DNA from: Syncephalis plumigaleata
Lineage: Eukaryota > Zoopagomycota > Zoopagomycetes > Zoopagales > Piptocephalidaceae
NCBI GenBank assembly: GCA_025201365.1
Contig: JAIXMF010000001.1
Span: 1 to 64,000 of the forward strand
DNA length: 64,000 nucleotides
Direction of reading: 5' to 3'
Of this stretch, positions 24,226-37,792 are shown in pieces. Numbering within the stretch: the first letter of the stretch is position 1; the number at the start of each line of letters is the position of its first letter. The notes beneath the pieces were generated by a model that had not been told where the DNA came from, did no database searches, and was given only the letters and a program-made list of their open reading frames with translations. A program made the position numbers and the translations under genes.

Positions 24226-25585
24226 CAAATGACTAGAGAAAACAAAACAAGTTGCGTTAGTAAACTGAGCGCTAGTTGTTGAACCGGTTTACTCCATAAA
24301 ATGACACACTGTCACGTCCACAGTGTATGAATGATAGTCAACAGCTCTACTATATGCACGCTATACACGCATATCCATATATCCCATATACACCACGCGC
24401 ATACAAACACACACACACACACCACTATTAGTGCCACGTGTATTGATAAATAGGAAAACAGATGGCACGTTGCTATGAATTCCGCCAAGTGGAGTGAACT
24501 TGTACAAACAATGCAAGCACAAAGAAAAGTAGATGTAGTGTATGGGGAATAAAGAGTGGAGATTATATAGTATACTCAAGGTGATAAATACTTCAAAGGC
24601 AAGTGTGTTAACGACAAAAAAGGGGAGTAATCATAGTGGAGGATGCTCGTTGACACTGCTATCTCCACCATTACCATCAAGGCCCTCTTCTCCTTCTCCT
24701 TCTCCTATTGCAACTATTACTACTACTGCTGCTGCTGCTGCTACTGCTGCTTGCCAAGGGATAGGCATGCCATACTTGACGAGCGACTGTTTTGGTCACG
24801 CAGTCAGCCATATCACTCCATCATCTAGCATATCATTCGCTAGCATCACCCATCATCCTTTTTCTCCTTTATGCATGTGTACAATCACGCTTGCATCGAG
24901 AACGGCGTGACTATCAGTTGATTTTGTATCACTGTAGAAAAAGAAGAGTAGAACTATGCCTATCAAGCGTAACTTACTATTTGTGCTAGTCGTTGGTCGA
25001 CTGCAGACCCAGTATAAATTCAATAATGAAAAAGAAGTAGTAAAAAGAAACTACAAATGAGTTTAAATAAACGGAATGCACTCCAATGTTGGCAATGACA
25101 AAAAGTGATCAGGAAAAGTTGCGTACCAGCACTACTTGAACGACGAGCAAAAGTAAGTATCACAAAGATAGGAGCGAATACTAGAAAAATGGTAGGATAA
25201 AGTTTGAAAAACAAAACATATAATCTCAAGTCAAATTGAAACGGCAAGGTATTGGATCGTTCAACGGCGAGTTAGTCAAAGTATCCAGCACAGATCACAC
25301 ACAAAACAAAATGGTTTCATTGACTACAAGCAGATGATATAGTTGCAAGGACGAGTAGGTGAAAGAAGAAACAAGTTGTTGCTTAATAGCGAATATACCA
25401 TGGTATAATAATGCTTGGCATGCTCTCTTGTAACCATGCTTAATAGAATTAGCATGTGGTGAATAAAATACAGTTAAACTTTTAGCCTATGACACATGAA
25501 TAATAAGGTGGATACAATTGTGAATGAGCCATACGAATGATTCGATTCATAGAATTACCCTTAATGATGTCCTCGTCTTGCTTGC
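24226..25585. other. Gene-poor intergenic stretch
   Basis: No supported gene. It contains a CA microsatellite (about 24408-24422), a Pro/Ser-encoding CT-rich block and CTG repeats (24650-24760), and AT-rich sequence. Plus-strand frames here (24542-24910) look like simple-sequence translation and have no recognised domain. Purine-rich DNA just right of 24226 is probably the EFR3 promoter. Confidence 0.6.
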
Positions 25586-25693
25586 TTAAGGTTTGGCCTC
25601 CCTGGCGGGCTCAGCACGACGTTCCAGGACGGGATTAGCTTCAACGGCGACTATACTGGCGACGGCAATAGCGATAATGGCAGAGAACTTCAT
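25586..25693 (-). CDS. Small secreted peptide, 35 residues
   Basis: A short intact frame with a textbook secretion signal: MKFSAIIAIAVASIVAVEAN, with small residues before a likely cleavage near VEA. A 15-residue remainder beginning PVLERRAEPAREAKP contains a dibasic Arg-Arg that a Kex2-type protease could cut. The product matches no family I recognise. The frame lies alone in a 2-kb gap and is more GC-rich than its surroundings, which supports coding. It could be a pheromone-like or effector-like peptide, or the first exon of a longer gene, though no good splice donor was seen. Function is unknown. Confidence 0.55.
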   Translation of the reverse strand: MKFSAIIAIAVASIVAVEANPVLERRAEPAREAKP

Positions 25694-26234
25694 GCTGATG
25701 TTGGCCTAGTGGAGTGAATAGACAGATAAGCTGACTAGAACGAGAGTAAAAAATAGGGAGAGTAGAGTAGAATAGAAGAGTGAGTATGAAGATGGCAAGT
25801 TGAGCATGTCAAGCAGTGCTCGATTTATAGCCGAGATGATGATGGCGGATATTAGTATACCTGAATGGTCAATCCATTGCTTACGAGTAGTGCATTGAGT
25901 AAGCAAGTACCATTTAGATGAAATGGTGAATGTCTGTCATGTCATGTAATCGCATGCTCTATCAATTGTCTAAATCTACACATCATCATTATTTCAAAAT
26001 ACTTCATCAATAATGACGCGTACACCTGCTACAGCCATCATGACTGATTATATTCTATTAAACATCATGTGTATGAATATAGATTCACATAGATTATAAT
26101 GGAGTAGACAAGACGTTAATAATCGTGAAGCACTAATAATTGATAATAGGAATCAGGCAATAAAGTGTAATTAACATTGTTTTGTTTTGACATGATCACG
26201 TACCATACTTTTCTTTTTTGTTATTTTTGTCATT
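25694..26234. other. Divergent intergenic spacer
   Basis: Head-to-head spacer between the small secreted peptide and APC11. It is AT-rich, with purine-rich DNA at the left (pyrimidine-rich on the strand of the peptide gene) and a T-rich tract (26205-26230) right before the APC11 start. Nothing else is seen. Confidence 0.5.
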
Positions 26235-26744
26235 ATGCGCGTCAATATTAAAAGTGAGTAGGATTACTACTATTGCTATCGTCATTATCACTAAACACTT
26301 CATATACATACTTAGGGTATATTTATGTATATAATCCTGTTTAATTAGCTAGTATAACTCAATCTATTTATTCACAGTTGGAATGTAGTAGCCGTTTGGC
26401 GTTGGGAAGTCAAGGATGACATTTGCGGCATTTGTCGTAATCCCTTTGATGCTTGCTGTCCGAATTGTCGCATACCCGGTGATGACTGTCCACCTTGCAA
26501 GTATACGCTATACACGTAGTTGTATCTCACTAACTAGACTGAACACTACTAGTGGTGGGTCAATGTGGACACTGTTTCCACTTGCACTGCATTGTCAAGT
26601 GGCTCGAAGCAGATACGAATGCGGAACAAGTTTGTCCAATGGATCGTCAACCATGGAGTAAGTTGCCATTATTACTCTGTATGTATATATATATTACTGT
26701 ATAATATAACCATTCCACTTGATATAGGTACTGCCACTACATAA
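26235..26744 (+). CDS. APC11: APC11, RING-H2 subunit of the anaphase-promoting complex
   Basis: Predicted catalytic RING subunit of APC/C, which with the cullin APC2 transfers ubiquitin to cyclins and securin. Four exons are placed (26235-26257, 26378-26496, 26553-26657 and 26728-26744), giving about 87 residues, the usual APC11 length. The family signature is clear: WNVVAVWRWEVKDDICGIC, then CCPNCRIPGDDC, GQCGHCFHLHCIVKWL and CPMDRQPW. Two oddities stand out. The second intron begins with GC in the strong context T/GCAAGT, a GC-AG intron. The final zinc ligand, Cys in most APC11 proteins (CPMCRQ), is Asp here, as in the related cullin RING protein RBX1. The rest of the sequence (APC11-type DDICGIC and GDDCP) argues against RBX1 identity. 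Confidence 0.95.
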
Positions 26745-26835
26745 TCATCATAGTCATTATTAATCATGTAATAAACAAGGTAAATTGTACATTTATATAA
26801 CTAGAGTGTTTATTTTTGACATATTTATAGTACGA

Positions 26836-29368
26836 TTAGAGCATTGTATTTTGAGTGTACACAGGTTCAGATGGCACCGATGATGTTTGCTGTCGTCCTA
26901 TCGTGTGATTGCCATCCTCATCAATACTAAGTGGAATCGGTTGGGTCATCGAGAGTCGTTCCCATTTAGGTCTACGATAATAGCAAATAATGGTCGGTGA
27001 ATGGTAGAATGCTTGTTGCGGTGGTTGTTGTACAGCCATAACAAATGGTAGCGTAGGATGGAATATAAAATAAGTATATCGTCTACAATATATAAATAGT
27101 TAGTAAATAGTTAGTAAATTGATAATCGATCCTCTTACTTGGGTAAGGTTTCTGGTCTATTATGCGGCTGAAAGGTGAATAGTCTGAATCGTAATTGTCC
27201 CGTACGTCGATCAAAGAATTTAATGGGAAAGTCATGACCTGGTGCTGGTCTATTTCATTGATAATACATACATGTGTACATATTATTAGTACTATTAAGA
27301 TGAATATGAACATGAATATTACCTTTCTTGAGGTACAAGTGTTTTCTCATCATAGGTGAAAAGTGAACGATCCATGAATGGTGATTCAAACAAGGTTTGT
27401 GGTGAGAATGGCAACATGGAGAGTAGATGTTTTGTTGCTTGCAATTTACTATATCATCATTGTCATTATTATTGTTATTATTATTACTGCATAGATTGAC
27501 TTACCTGCCATTACGTGCATTCTGTAGTGTGTACTGCTGTCGATGATAGAGTTGATTTGTCTGGAGATTGTTACTAAATGAACAATGTTGTTGAATAGGG
27601 AAATTGTACATTGGCCCACGTAAGAAATCCACACCATGCTCTACTAATTTCAATAGTGATTCTGAAGTGTTTTCCGATATTGATATAATACGCGTTGATA
27701 GCACATCATAGACGACTAGGAAAAACGTATGCGATGCCGTTTCCATTGACTAGTTATCGTATTAGTGGCTGTATATATCTCACTCTACTGTATATCAATA
27801 TGAATAGATCAATAACATACCCGTGTTATGAATGATTGACGTGTACAAAGCCGTATCATTAGATGGACATCATCGATAAATTGTGCCTTGTAAAATATCA
27901 TATCGGTAATATGTGGAAATATATAATAAAAGTTCATGATAGCAGAATGTCTACTCATCATTCCTGTTAACAATGAGTACCATCTTTAATGAGTGAATAG
28001 CTTACCTGTTCGGTTGTTCTAATGCCGATCGATACAGATAGGATAGTATACGTTGTCGTAGACCTGGTATGATATTGGTTGTCTAGATACACAACATGAT
28101 GATGACGCGCGTTAACCATTACTAGTATATATGTATATATATATATATCATTACTATACACGGCGTACTACTTACATCGAGTGACTCTGGTTCATTTGAT
28201 TCTATTGATCCAACGGATAATGAACTCAACTCTTGTTCTATATCCTCATCCGATAGATGCGCTTTATAATGCCGATTATGTGCTATACGATTGGCACCTA
28301 GTTGTTCCGCAATGACCAATCCATCATCTTGATAATTATACAGACCAATAGATCGTTCTCTGTGTAATTTGCCAGTATTCTAAAGGTAAAAATGAGTAAT
28401 AATGCCACTCGCACAATCGATTATTCCTTTACCGTAAGACGATACAAGCGAATCTCTTGTTCATGAAGTGAAGTAATGGCAATGAAATCATTGCGAATAC
28501 TAATACCGGCATGCTTCTCAAATTGTATGTAGTCTAGTTCCATCGATATAGTATCGGTAACCTAATGATATCATCACATTAGTAGTTCTATGTTAATGCA
28601 TTACCATTAGGATTACCTGTCCCCTTTGTATATCGATGACATGCAAGCGATAATTCTCGAGTTTAGCAGATTTAGGAATGGTATACGTATTCGGTCGTAG
28701 TTCACTAGCTGTTTTATCTGTTTGACTAGCACTAACTACTATCAACTAGTAGTGCAATGGATTAGTATTCAATTGAGCGACACGCCAATCACTTACATAA
28801 CGAGTATCTGATGAGAATAGGAATACATGTTGCTGTATACGTTCCTCGGGCTGTGTACACAACGTTATCTTGCATCTCGGTTTGAAGAATAAACTAAAAG
28901 TAAACAATTCAATTAAGGCTACTACTACTGTTTTGTTAAGAATACATGTGTATGTGTGTGTGCATCATCAAGGATATACATCGGGTTGTTCACCAAGAGC
29001 CTGGTTACTAATATCCATTTGCAAGCAAGGACCTCGGAATGTAAACATAATAACCGCATCAAATGCCGCAGAGAATGCAATAAGATACTGCAAGTCATTA
29101 TAATGATAGGGTGAGCAATCAATCATACAAAGAGATACGCTATGCTAGTCACACTTACTTTTCCATCAGGCGAAAATCGTTTAAGAACAAGGCGACGCGG
29201 AATCTGCACATTGAATATGGCATCATTGGGACACATATCCAAGTAGAACGAGCGTAAATGACGCCACTTTGTGCCAGGTCGTCGTAATTGATACTCCCGT
29301 TGCCATAATCGCGGTAATAGGCCTGGTCGTTGCAATCTCTTGATTCGTGATGAATCGCTGACCGACAT
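26836..29368 (-). CDS. DET1: DET1 homologue (de-etiolated 1, CUL4-DDB1 adaptor family)
   Basis: Predicted DET1 family protein, known in plants and animals as part of a DDB1-DDA1-DET1 module of CUL4 ubiquitin ligases. About ten exons are inferred. The N terminus reads MSVSDSSRIKRLQRPGLLPR, then an FYLDMCPNDAIFNVQIPRRL segment and VLKRFSPDGK, the family's RKFSPDG-like motif. The middle part has YIQFEKHAGISIRNDF, SLHEQEIRLYRL and IPGLRQRILSYLYR. Later come the FYYIFPHITDM...DDVHLMIRL block and FFLVVYDVLSTRIISISENT. The C-terminal end is PFVMAVQQPPQQAFYHSP with a short tail. The order of motifs matches DET1 throughout. The frame is also open upstream to an ATG at 29653 and would add a hydrophobic segment; I prefer 29368. 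The 3' end lies 91 nt from APC11, with the two genes convergent. Confidence 0.87.
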
Positions 29369-30245
29369 TCTAACACTATGATTGTTCATCATAGTAATGG
29401 TGACAAGTTGAATTACTAACAAGTGAAGAGAACCGATAAAAGTTAAGAGGAGGATAAGTAGAAGAGTAGCTATAACAATAATTTGTTTATTTAATAAGGA
29501 ATAATAGGCAACGCCTTTGTAACTACTATCGATAGATTGACTTAGCCAGCGTTGAACGATCAACGCCTCAACGCTGCTTGCGTGTATGGCTATACAGCAT
29601 AGATTGCTAATAATATATGTCATTTCCCTGGTGATTCTATTCAACTTCCGCATCGATACTAGTAAATCATAGATTTATTACAACCATGATGACAATACAG
29701 TATACTAGACAGATGAACATGACAAACGTCATCTTATGTAGCACTATCATGCGTAGGACATGTCAACATGTTATTCATCATACATACAACGCACGTCCCA
29801 TTCATTCCTTACAAGTCGCCCATAGGATATCTACAGGCTTTGAATGAGAGTGAGTGAGAGAGATGGCCACACGTACACATCCTACATATGAATGGCGTAA
29901 CACGGAAATTCATTTATCCGTCCTTTCTTTCCCCTTCTCATTCCCCTTCTGTATTATATTGTTCCTATCTTTCTCTCATATATCAATATCCGAAAGAAGA
30001 TGATGGAATGGGGCGAGTTTCTACTTGTGTGTGTGCGTACGTGTGTGTATCGGAAATCAAGTCACGAGAACGTGAGAATAAAATGAGCAAGCATTCAGGT
30101 AGTTTGCCATCTTCCCCCACCTTTCCATTCTTTCTTTATTTCCTTTCCATTCCTTTCGCCTATATCATAGCAAGACGAGAAGACACACCACTCTTTATTT
30201 TATTATCTGTAACATCCACTTGTGATTAGCAACAATCTATTCAAG
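29369..30245. promoter_or_regulatory. Divergent spacer between DET1 and HPPD
   Basis: Head-to-head intergenic DNA. The DET1 side (29369-29653) is an open extension of the DET1 frame. The HPPD side is pyrimidine-rich (29915-29970 and 30105-30150). A frame at 29888-30229 is not credible as a protein. No specific regulatory site was identified. Confidence 0.5.
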
Positions 30246-31462
<1,217 letters not shown>

Positions 31463-31807
31463 CTGCTCTTTTTTATTATGCCAATTCGATACATACATAC
31501 ATACATGCAACCATATTGAACACACTATGTTGTGTGATGTTGTTGGATATCATCTCATTTCATCTCATCTCTCTTGCTAGTTAGAGCATGATGACTGTTA
31601 TATGTTGTCTACATATGATTAATAAAGAAACATCTTATAATAATGATAATAGTTGTATCGTTATATTTTATTAAAAGCATGAGTAAAATACCAAGTACGG
31701 CATAAAGAATGAAGTATATAGCACAAATAAGTAGAGATGAACAAATGGAATAGATTCTCGTATAATAATAATGATGATGATGATGATGATGAAAGTTAAA
31801 GGAAAAA
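31463..31807. other. Convergent spacer
   Basis: Spacer between the HPPD stop and the RhoGEF 2 stop. It contains CATA repeats (about 31490-31505), an ATG/TGA trinucleotide run (about 31768-31792) and AT-rich sequence. No gene is seen. Confidence 0.6.
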
Positions 31808-34800
31808 CTAAAGGGTTTCCGAACGATCTCGTATGGCAGCATCATTACGCCATGATTTGTTGCCTATATCGATGACACTGTCCCTCGTATAGCGATTGGA
31901 ATAATTGCCGATAATTTGACCGATAACCGACTTGTGCTGTCGTTGTTTAACAACTGGACTAGTTAGAGTATTATTATTGGAATACTGACGATTACTACTA
32001 GTACTACTATTAGCAGTAGTACTACTACTAATGGGAAACATAGGCAATTCATGAAGATGTATCAAATCTATCATGGATAACAGCATTAGTGATGAGGCAA
32101 CTTGTCAATGAGACAAAGTGGAATGATCGACTTACGTGTTACAGGTACGAATTGCTCCTTGGCAACAATCTCCTGCAAGTAGTGCATCCATCGACGATAG
32201 ATACTATTGGCCTCCGCTTGAAAGTAGTACTCCTTGCCTGCCTCCGCGATAATGACGAATCCATTGGGTAATCGATCCTCGGGTAGTTTACATATGGCCA
32301 CGTTACTTAGATGGACACGATACTTGAAATTACGTCGACCATTAGGCTTGTTCTTGGCCACGAGTAGCATGTCGTCGAACAGGAAGCATATTCGATTCTT
32401 TGTCTCCTTGAAACCGAATATAAAGTTGTTCAAATTGCTCTGGTAGATTAGACGTCGATGTGGTGTCACCAGCATCTCGCCCATACCATCAAGCGAGCTT
32501 TGCACCAGTTTCGTTTGCTCTTTCTGTCTAGTTCGACGAGCGCTGTATATATTATAGAAGGGAAATACACGGTAGATATCAATATTAATCGTCTAGCTAG
32601 TCTTATAGATTGTACGATGAATCACTTACAGTCTAGTGGTTTCCAAAGCGGTTTGTTCGATCTTTTCAACGCATTCCTTGAACTTGGCGTACTCCACATC
32701 ATTGGGCGGGTACAAGTTTAGAATATTCTCTAGGCTTTTGTAATAGGCAGGCATATGATCCATAATATCGAATAGCATTTGATACAGATTCCTATTAACA
32801 ATTTTAGCTTGACATTTCTATAATCATAGCAATAAGTATTATTATACGCTAAATGATAAAATGGTTGTATCATCTTACCGCCAATGTTTTCTTAAATGGA
32901 TTATACTGCGATTGGAGATGCTCCAGCGTGGTAATAACATTTGAATACTCGTGTATATAATGTAAATAATAACGGAATCCTGGCATCTATTCATGATTTA
33001 TGATATATGATATATGATTAGTAAAAGAACGTATACACTGATTGTTATTGAATCATTCCACTACTTACATGAGCGATGAATGCCTTGGCAATATCTTTTA
33101 ATGTGCCATTTTTCTTGAACTTTTCCACGCTAATGTACATCATATCCATTACGTCGTTAGTGACACTATCCTCCTCTTTAATCAATAATAACGCTATATA
33201 TATGCACTTACGCATTGGTGAGATCTTCGATAAAGAACTTGTGGAAGATGGCCAATTTCCTCACCCCGCCAAATATGTAATTGTGTCGATCTCGGATGAA
33301 CGCCTGGAATATGGACATGTTCTCCATGTCGGCCACACTACGCAACGGATACTCGAATTCATTTCGTAACGAGGAGAATTCATGGATATGCTTTTGCACA
33401 CAACGAACTAGAGCGGCAATTGCTTCGGTACGACTTTCCTTGATGGTTTTTGGTTTCACCGTGTCATCTAATACATATTGCTTAGTTATATAGACAGAAA
33501 CTAGAGAAGAAATAAATAGACATTGTCAGGATAGAATAATACCTTTATACGTCTCCGTAGATGTATTGAAACTGTCGTTAACACTGTCGGGATTAGTGGC
33601 CCTCGATGAACGTGTCGTCGACCTGGATAGATCCGGTGTTTTCGACAATGCTGAATCATTCGTAATAAATGATTGATCGAGAAATGAAAAGTCATACTTA
33701 TCATTGTTGGATGCCTTGGGTGATGATTCCGCGGAATACAACGAGGATATACCGCTCAGATCACGATCGCCATAATCGGATATCGTATTATTGGGTTGCA
33801 TCATTTGGTAGCTTACACTTTGAGTATGCGATATACGTTTTGACTTTTCATAATCTAGTATCGTCGATGATGCCGGTGAAGATAGGCTAGATTCATTCAT
33901 TCCATTTGTACTGATAGTTAAGCGATCCATGCTTGGATAATTCACTGGCACATTGCTATTCCTATGATCCCTTTGCATACTAGCGTGATTATGTTGATGC
34001 TGATTTGTCACTCGTTGCTCATGTTCTATCGATGAGTTAGTAGTCTATTTGCTTTGTGTCTTAATCATCATCATCATTATTGTTGTTGATTGTTCACTTA
34101 CCATAGGAGTGTGATGCACTAATGCCATCCTGCTGATTGTGATAGGATACTTGATCGGGTAACACGTTGACGGTGTATTCACCAGATTCATCAATGGTCT
34201 CTTCATTGAGTATCGTCTCAGTCATCATGTTTCTTAACGAATGATGCGTTGCACGTCGATTGCTGGCAGAAATGATGGAGCTAGTAGCATTTGAAGATGT
34301 ATCACGACTGAAACCTGACCATGCACTTCCCGAGAACATACTTTCATTGTCGCTATCAAGTGCACTCAGACTAATCTGCGCCAATGAAGGCACTATAGTC
34401 TTACGACTTGAAATAGAATTAGGACGATAAACGAGACTATTACTGCCGATAGAGGAATAATTCGGTATATTACTCGAGTAAGTCGCGCTTTTACCTTCAT
34501 CGTTCAACCAGCATCGATTCACGTCTATGAACGAGCCCAGATCATCATCGTCATCATTGTCATTCTGATGATTCATACTACTGCTGGCAATAGATATGGT
34601 ATCAGATGCATTATAGTTGACGGTATGATTTACTATAGTTGTTTGAGGTGTGCCAGTTAAGTGACGTTGCTGCTGATGATGCTGATGATGCTGAGAAGCA
34701 TTAGATGCTACACCCAATTCATTCCAAAATAACCCTGTATCTCCAGTAGATCGATTTATCTCGCTACCAGGTGACATGGGAAGTATGTAGACGGAATTTG

Positions 34801-35224
34801 TTATTTCACCATTAGATTTGTCCAGTGAAGCTGGATGGGATACAGGTCGTGAATGAGCATCCGATGTTACCATTCTAGGCTGAATCGACGTGGTACGATT
34901 TGTAAGAATTGGAGGTGGCGATGCTGCCTGATTATTGGAAGTTGATTTCGGCCGCTGATGATGATGAACCACCTCCAATGTTGGATTCAGCAATGATTCG
35001 CGTCTCGTCGAAGCCACGGGCTTGAATGAAGAGCGTACAGAAGTATTCACATCTGATACATTAGCATCCTGACCATTTATCGCTAATTGAGAACGATACT
35101 GGTGTATTTGATTCACATCATAGCCTGCAAAATTAGCTGAAGCAGCAGCAGCAGCAGCAGCAGTGGTAGTGGTAGTAGGAGCAAAGGTGTTTGGCAATGG
35201 GGATGCATAGGATTTTCTCGACAT
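31808..35224 (-). CDS. DH-PH Rho guanine nucleotide exchange factor 2
   Basis: Second paralogous RhoGEF. The first exon, from the ATG at 35224 (MSRKSYASPLPNTFAP) down to about 34100, and the second (about 34010-33540) encode a disordered, Ser/Thr/Asn-rich half with poly-Ala and poly-His/Gln tracts. A KTIVPSLAQISLSAL segment inside it resembles the SLAQMRK motif of RhoGEFs 1 and 3. The DH domain (about 33470-32640) includes EAIAALVRCVQKHIHEFSSL, IFHKFFIEDLTNA and, in later exons, an MPGFRYYLHYI-like helix. The PH domain (about 32500-32130) has TPHRRLIYQSNL, ICFLFDDMLLVAKNKPNGRR and KEYYFQAEANSIYRRW. A short Ser/Asn-rich tail ends at 31808. The start at 35224 is preferred over the upstream Leu/Cys-rich extension. 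It is the most divergent of the three paralogues in the DH region. Confidence 0.85.
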
Positions 35225-36082
35225 ACTTGCTGTAATAATGGGAATAATAGATAGTCGTTGAACGTAACAACAGCAACAAGAACTAGAAACAACTAGAAAC
35301 AACTATATCAACAAATAGTTGAATCGAAGCGTACTATAAAGAATAAACTGGAAATAGAAAGAGAAGCATTGAGCAGATTTATTCAATCGAATCGAGAAAT
35401 AAACCTATGCTAAATAACATGTTGCAGTTCTTTGTCTGTCTACGACAATGGATACACAAACACACAAACACACGCACATACGCACATCATGCAGGCGGGC
35501 AGGCGGACAAACGCTGATAATGGTGATAGGTGTCTAGGAAAGTAGTGCTCACTTGTTTATAGGCCATGTGATGACTTGAACAAAGAGGCATATGGCCGTA
35601 CAAACATGTTGCACATCCCATGAACACATATCATCAATGATCATACTCTATTTCTCATTCACATTATACCATTCGTGAATTAGCATGGCAAATGTTAATA
35701 TCAGTCATAGTAGAAGATTTTACAATTTGTAACATCTTGTTTATCATATATACAAAAGAGAGAGAATATGTGTGTGTGCAACGTAGAAACCACCAAGTGA
35801 TAGTTTGCTGTGAATGATTAAACTGCAAACAAAACGGCATCATCTATTACAAAAAAATTGTACACGCTTTTAGTGATTGCCGATGTGATAATGTGTGATG
35901 ATGGAGGCGTTCCTTTATAGCTTTTCCGCACTTTCCCTTATTTCCAACTGGTTAGCTTATCTTTCTTGTCGAGTACACGTACCGTTTCCTTGCACTACTT
36001 GAGGCGCTGCACGGTACACATCTATTCTATCTATTGCTATTCAGGTCTAGTTTACCGATCTAGTGCTGGGATCTAATCAAAT
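35225..36082. promoter_or_regulatory. Divergent spacer between RhoGEF 2 and complex I 49 kDa gene
   Basis: Head-to-head intergenic region. The left end (35280-35400) is purine-rich on the plus strand, so pyrimidine-rich for the minus gene. An ACACAAACACACAAACACACGC run lies at 35453-35475. The right end before 36083 is CT-rich. No gene or defined operator was recognised. Confidence 0.5.
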
Positions 36083-36427
36083 ATGTCGCCATTCGCGTTA
36101 CGTTGCGGTCTCTTTGCTAGACGCCAGCTGAGCGATCCTGCTCAGTTGGCGCGTATTGCCTTCTTGAAGGCTTCATCACCGGTGACGCCCGCTGTCTCCC
36201 GAGTGTCCCGCACGTCATACTCCTCGGTACAAACGATTAGACGACGTATCTCACCTGAAATGGCGAGTATCACCCAGCCAATTGATATGTCGCGTGATGA
36301 CGATGCTCACGGTACTGTTGGTAAGTAGACCGCGTGCGTGTCATTCTGATGACATTCACCTTAATCCAACGGGTGATTGCATATAGATCAGCGTACAGTA
36401 CAGTAATAACTTACTATTCTTTCACAT

Positions 36428-36459
<32 letters not shown>

Positions 36460-37664
36460 TGTACGATGCAGAGGTGGAGGATAAATCCGAAGACGTACGT
36501 CCCAAGTATTTTACCGTCAATTTGGGACCACAACATCCAGCGGCACACGGTGTACTTCGTATGATTTTGGAACTGGAAGGCGAGAAGATTGTACGCGCCG
36601 ATCCTCATATCGGTCTATTACATCGCGGTACCGAGAAATTGATCGAGTACAAGACGTACACGCAAGCATTACCCTATTTCGATCGACTTGACTACGTATC
36701 TATGATGACTAATGAACAGGCATTCTCGTTGGCCATCGAGAAACTACTAAACATCGAGGTGCCATTACGTGGTCAATATATTCGTACGCTATTCTCGGAA
36801 ATCACACGTATTCTCAACCACATTATGGCGGTTACCACTCATGTGATGGATGTGGGTGCACTCACACCCTTCTTGTGGATGTTCGAGGAACGGGAAAAGC
36901 TCATTGAATTCTACGAACGTGTCAGTGGCTCGCGTATGCATGCCGCTTACGTACGACCTGGCGGTGTGTCGCAGGATTTGCCACTCGGCCTACTCGAGGA
37001 TATCTACACATGGGCGGCGCAATTCGGCGCACGTATCGACGAATGCGAGGAGACACTGACCACCAATCGTATCTGGGTCAATCGTACCCGAGGTATCGGT
37101 GTGATCACTAAGCAGCAAGCGCTCGACTACTCGCTTAGCGGTGTCATGCTACGTTCGACGGGTGTACGCTGGGATATTCGTAAGGAAAAGCCGTATGATG
37201 CCTATGCCGACATGGAATTCGATGTACCTGTAGGCACGCAGGGCGACAGTTACGATCGATTCATGATGCGATGCGAGGAGATGCGTCAATCGATTCGTAT
37301 TATCGAGCAGTGTATCAACAAGATGCCGGTCGGTCCAGTGAAGGTGGAAGACTGGAATATATCGCCACCCAGTCGTGCCAGCATGAAGGAGAACATGGAG
37401 GCGTTGATTCATCACTTTAAATTGTTCTCGGAAGGATTCGCCGTGCCACCCGGCGAGACATACACGGTGATCGAGGCACCCAAGGGTGAATTCGGCGTGC
37501 ATCTCGTGTCCGACGGTTCTAGTCGTCCATATCGTTGCAAGATCCGAGCACCAGGCTTCGCTCATCTTGCAGCCACCGATCTAATGAGTCGCGGTCATTT
37601 ATTAGCCGATATGGTCACCGTTATTGGTACATGTGATTTGGTATTTGGTGAGGTAGATCGATAG
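36083..37664 (+). CDS. NUO49: NADH:ubiquinone oxidoreductase 49 kDa subunit (NDUFS2/NuoD family)
   Basis: Predicted core subunit of mitochondrial complex I that lines the quinone-binding pocket together with the PSST subunit. Two exons are placed, 36083-36320 and 36472-37664, giving 476 residues. The N terminus ([16 protein letters not shown] and following Arg/Ser-rich sequence) is a mitochondrial presequence. The mature part contains [19 protein letters not shown] with the pocket histidines, [51 protein letters not shown] and the C-terminal end [14 protein letters not shown]...VFGEVDR. All are canonical and the frame is intact across 1.2 kb. The 151-nt intron carries a TATG microsatellite. 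Confidence 0.99.
36429..36463. repeat. (TATG)n microsatellite in complex I gene intron
   Basis: About eight TATG units immediately upstream of the splice acceptor of the only intron in the 49 kDa subunit gene. Length variation could affect the distance from branch point to acceptor. Confidence 0.9.
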
Positions 37665-37792
37665 GTATACTTTGAAGAGCGAGAACAGGAACAGGAACAA
37701 GTAGCAGCAGCAGCAGTAGTAGTAGTATTAGTAATAGCGATAAGCACATTTATTGAAACTATCATAATAAATGGGCACATTCATTGATACGC

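Noticed and set aside
26235-26744. RBX1 instead of APC11
   Set aside because: The Asp ligand resembles RBX1, but the DDICGIC spacing, CCPNCRIPGDDC and total length of about 87 residues are APC11-type.
29888-30229. 113-codon plus-strand frame before HPPD
   Set aside because: Lies in the HPPD promoter/leader; composition is simple-sequence-like.
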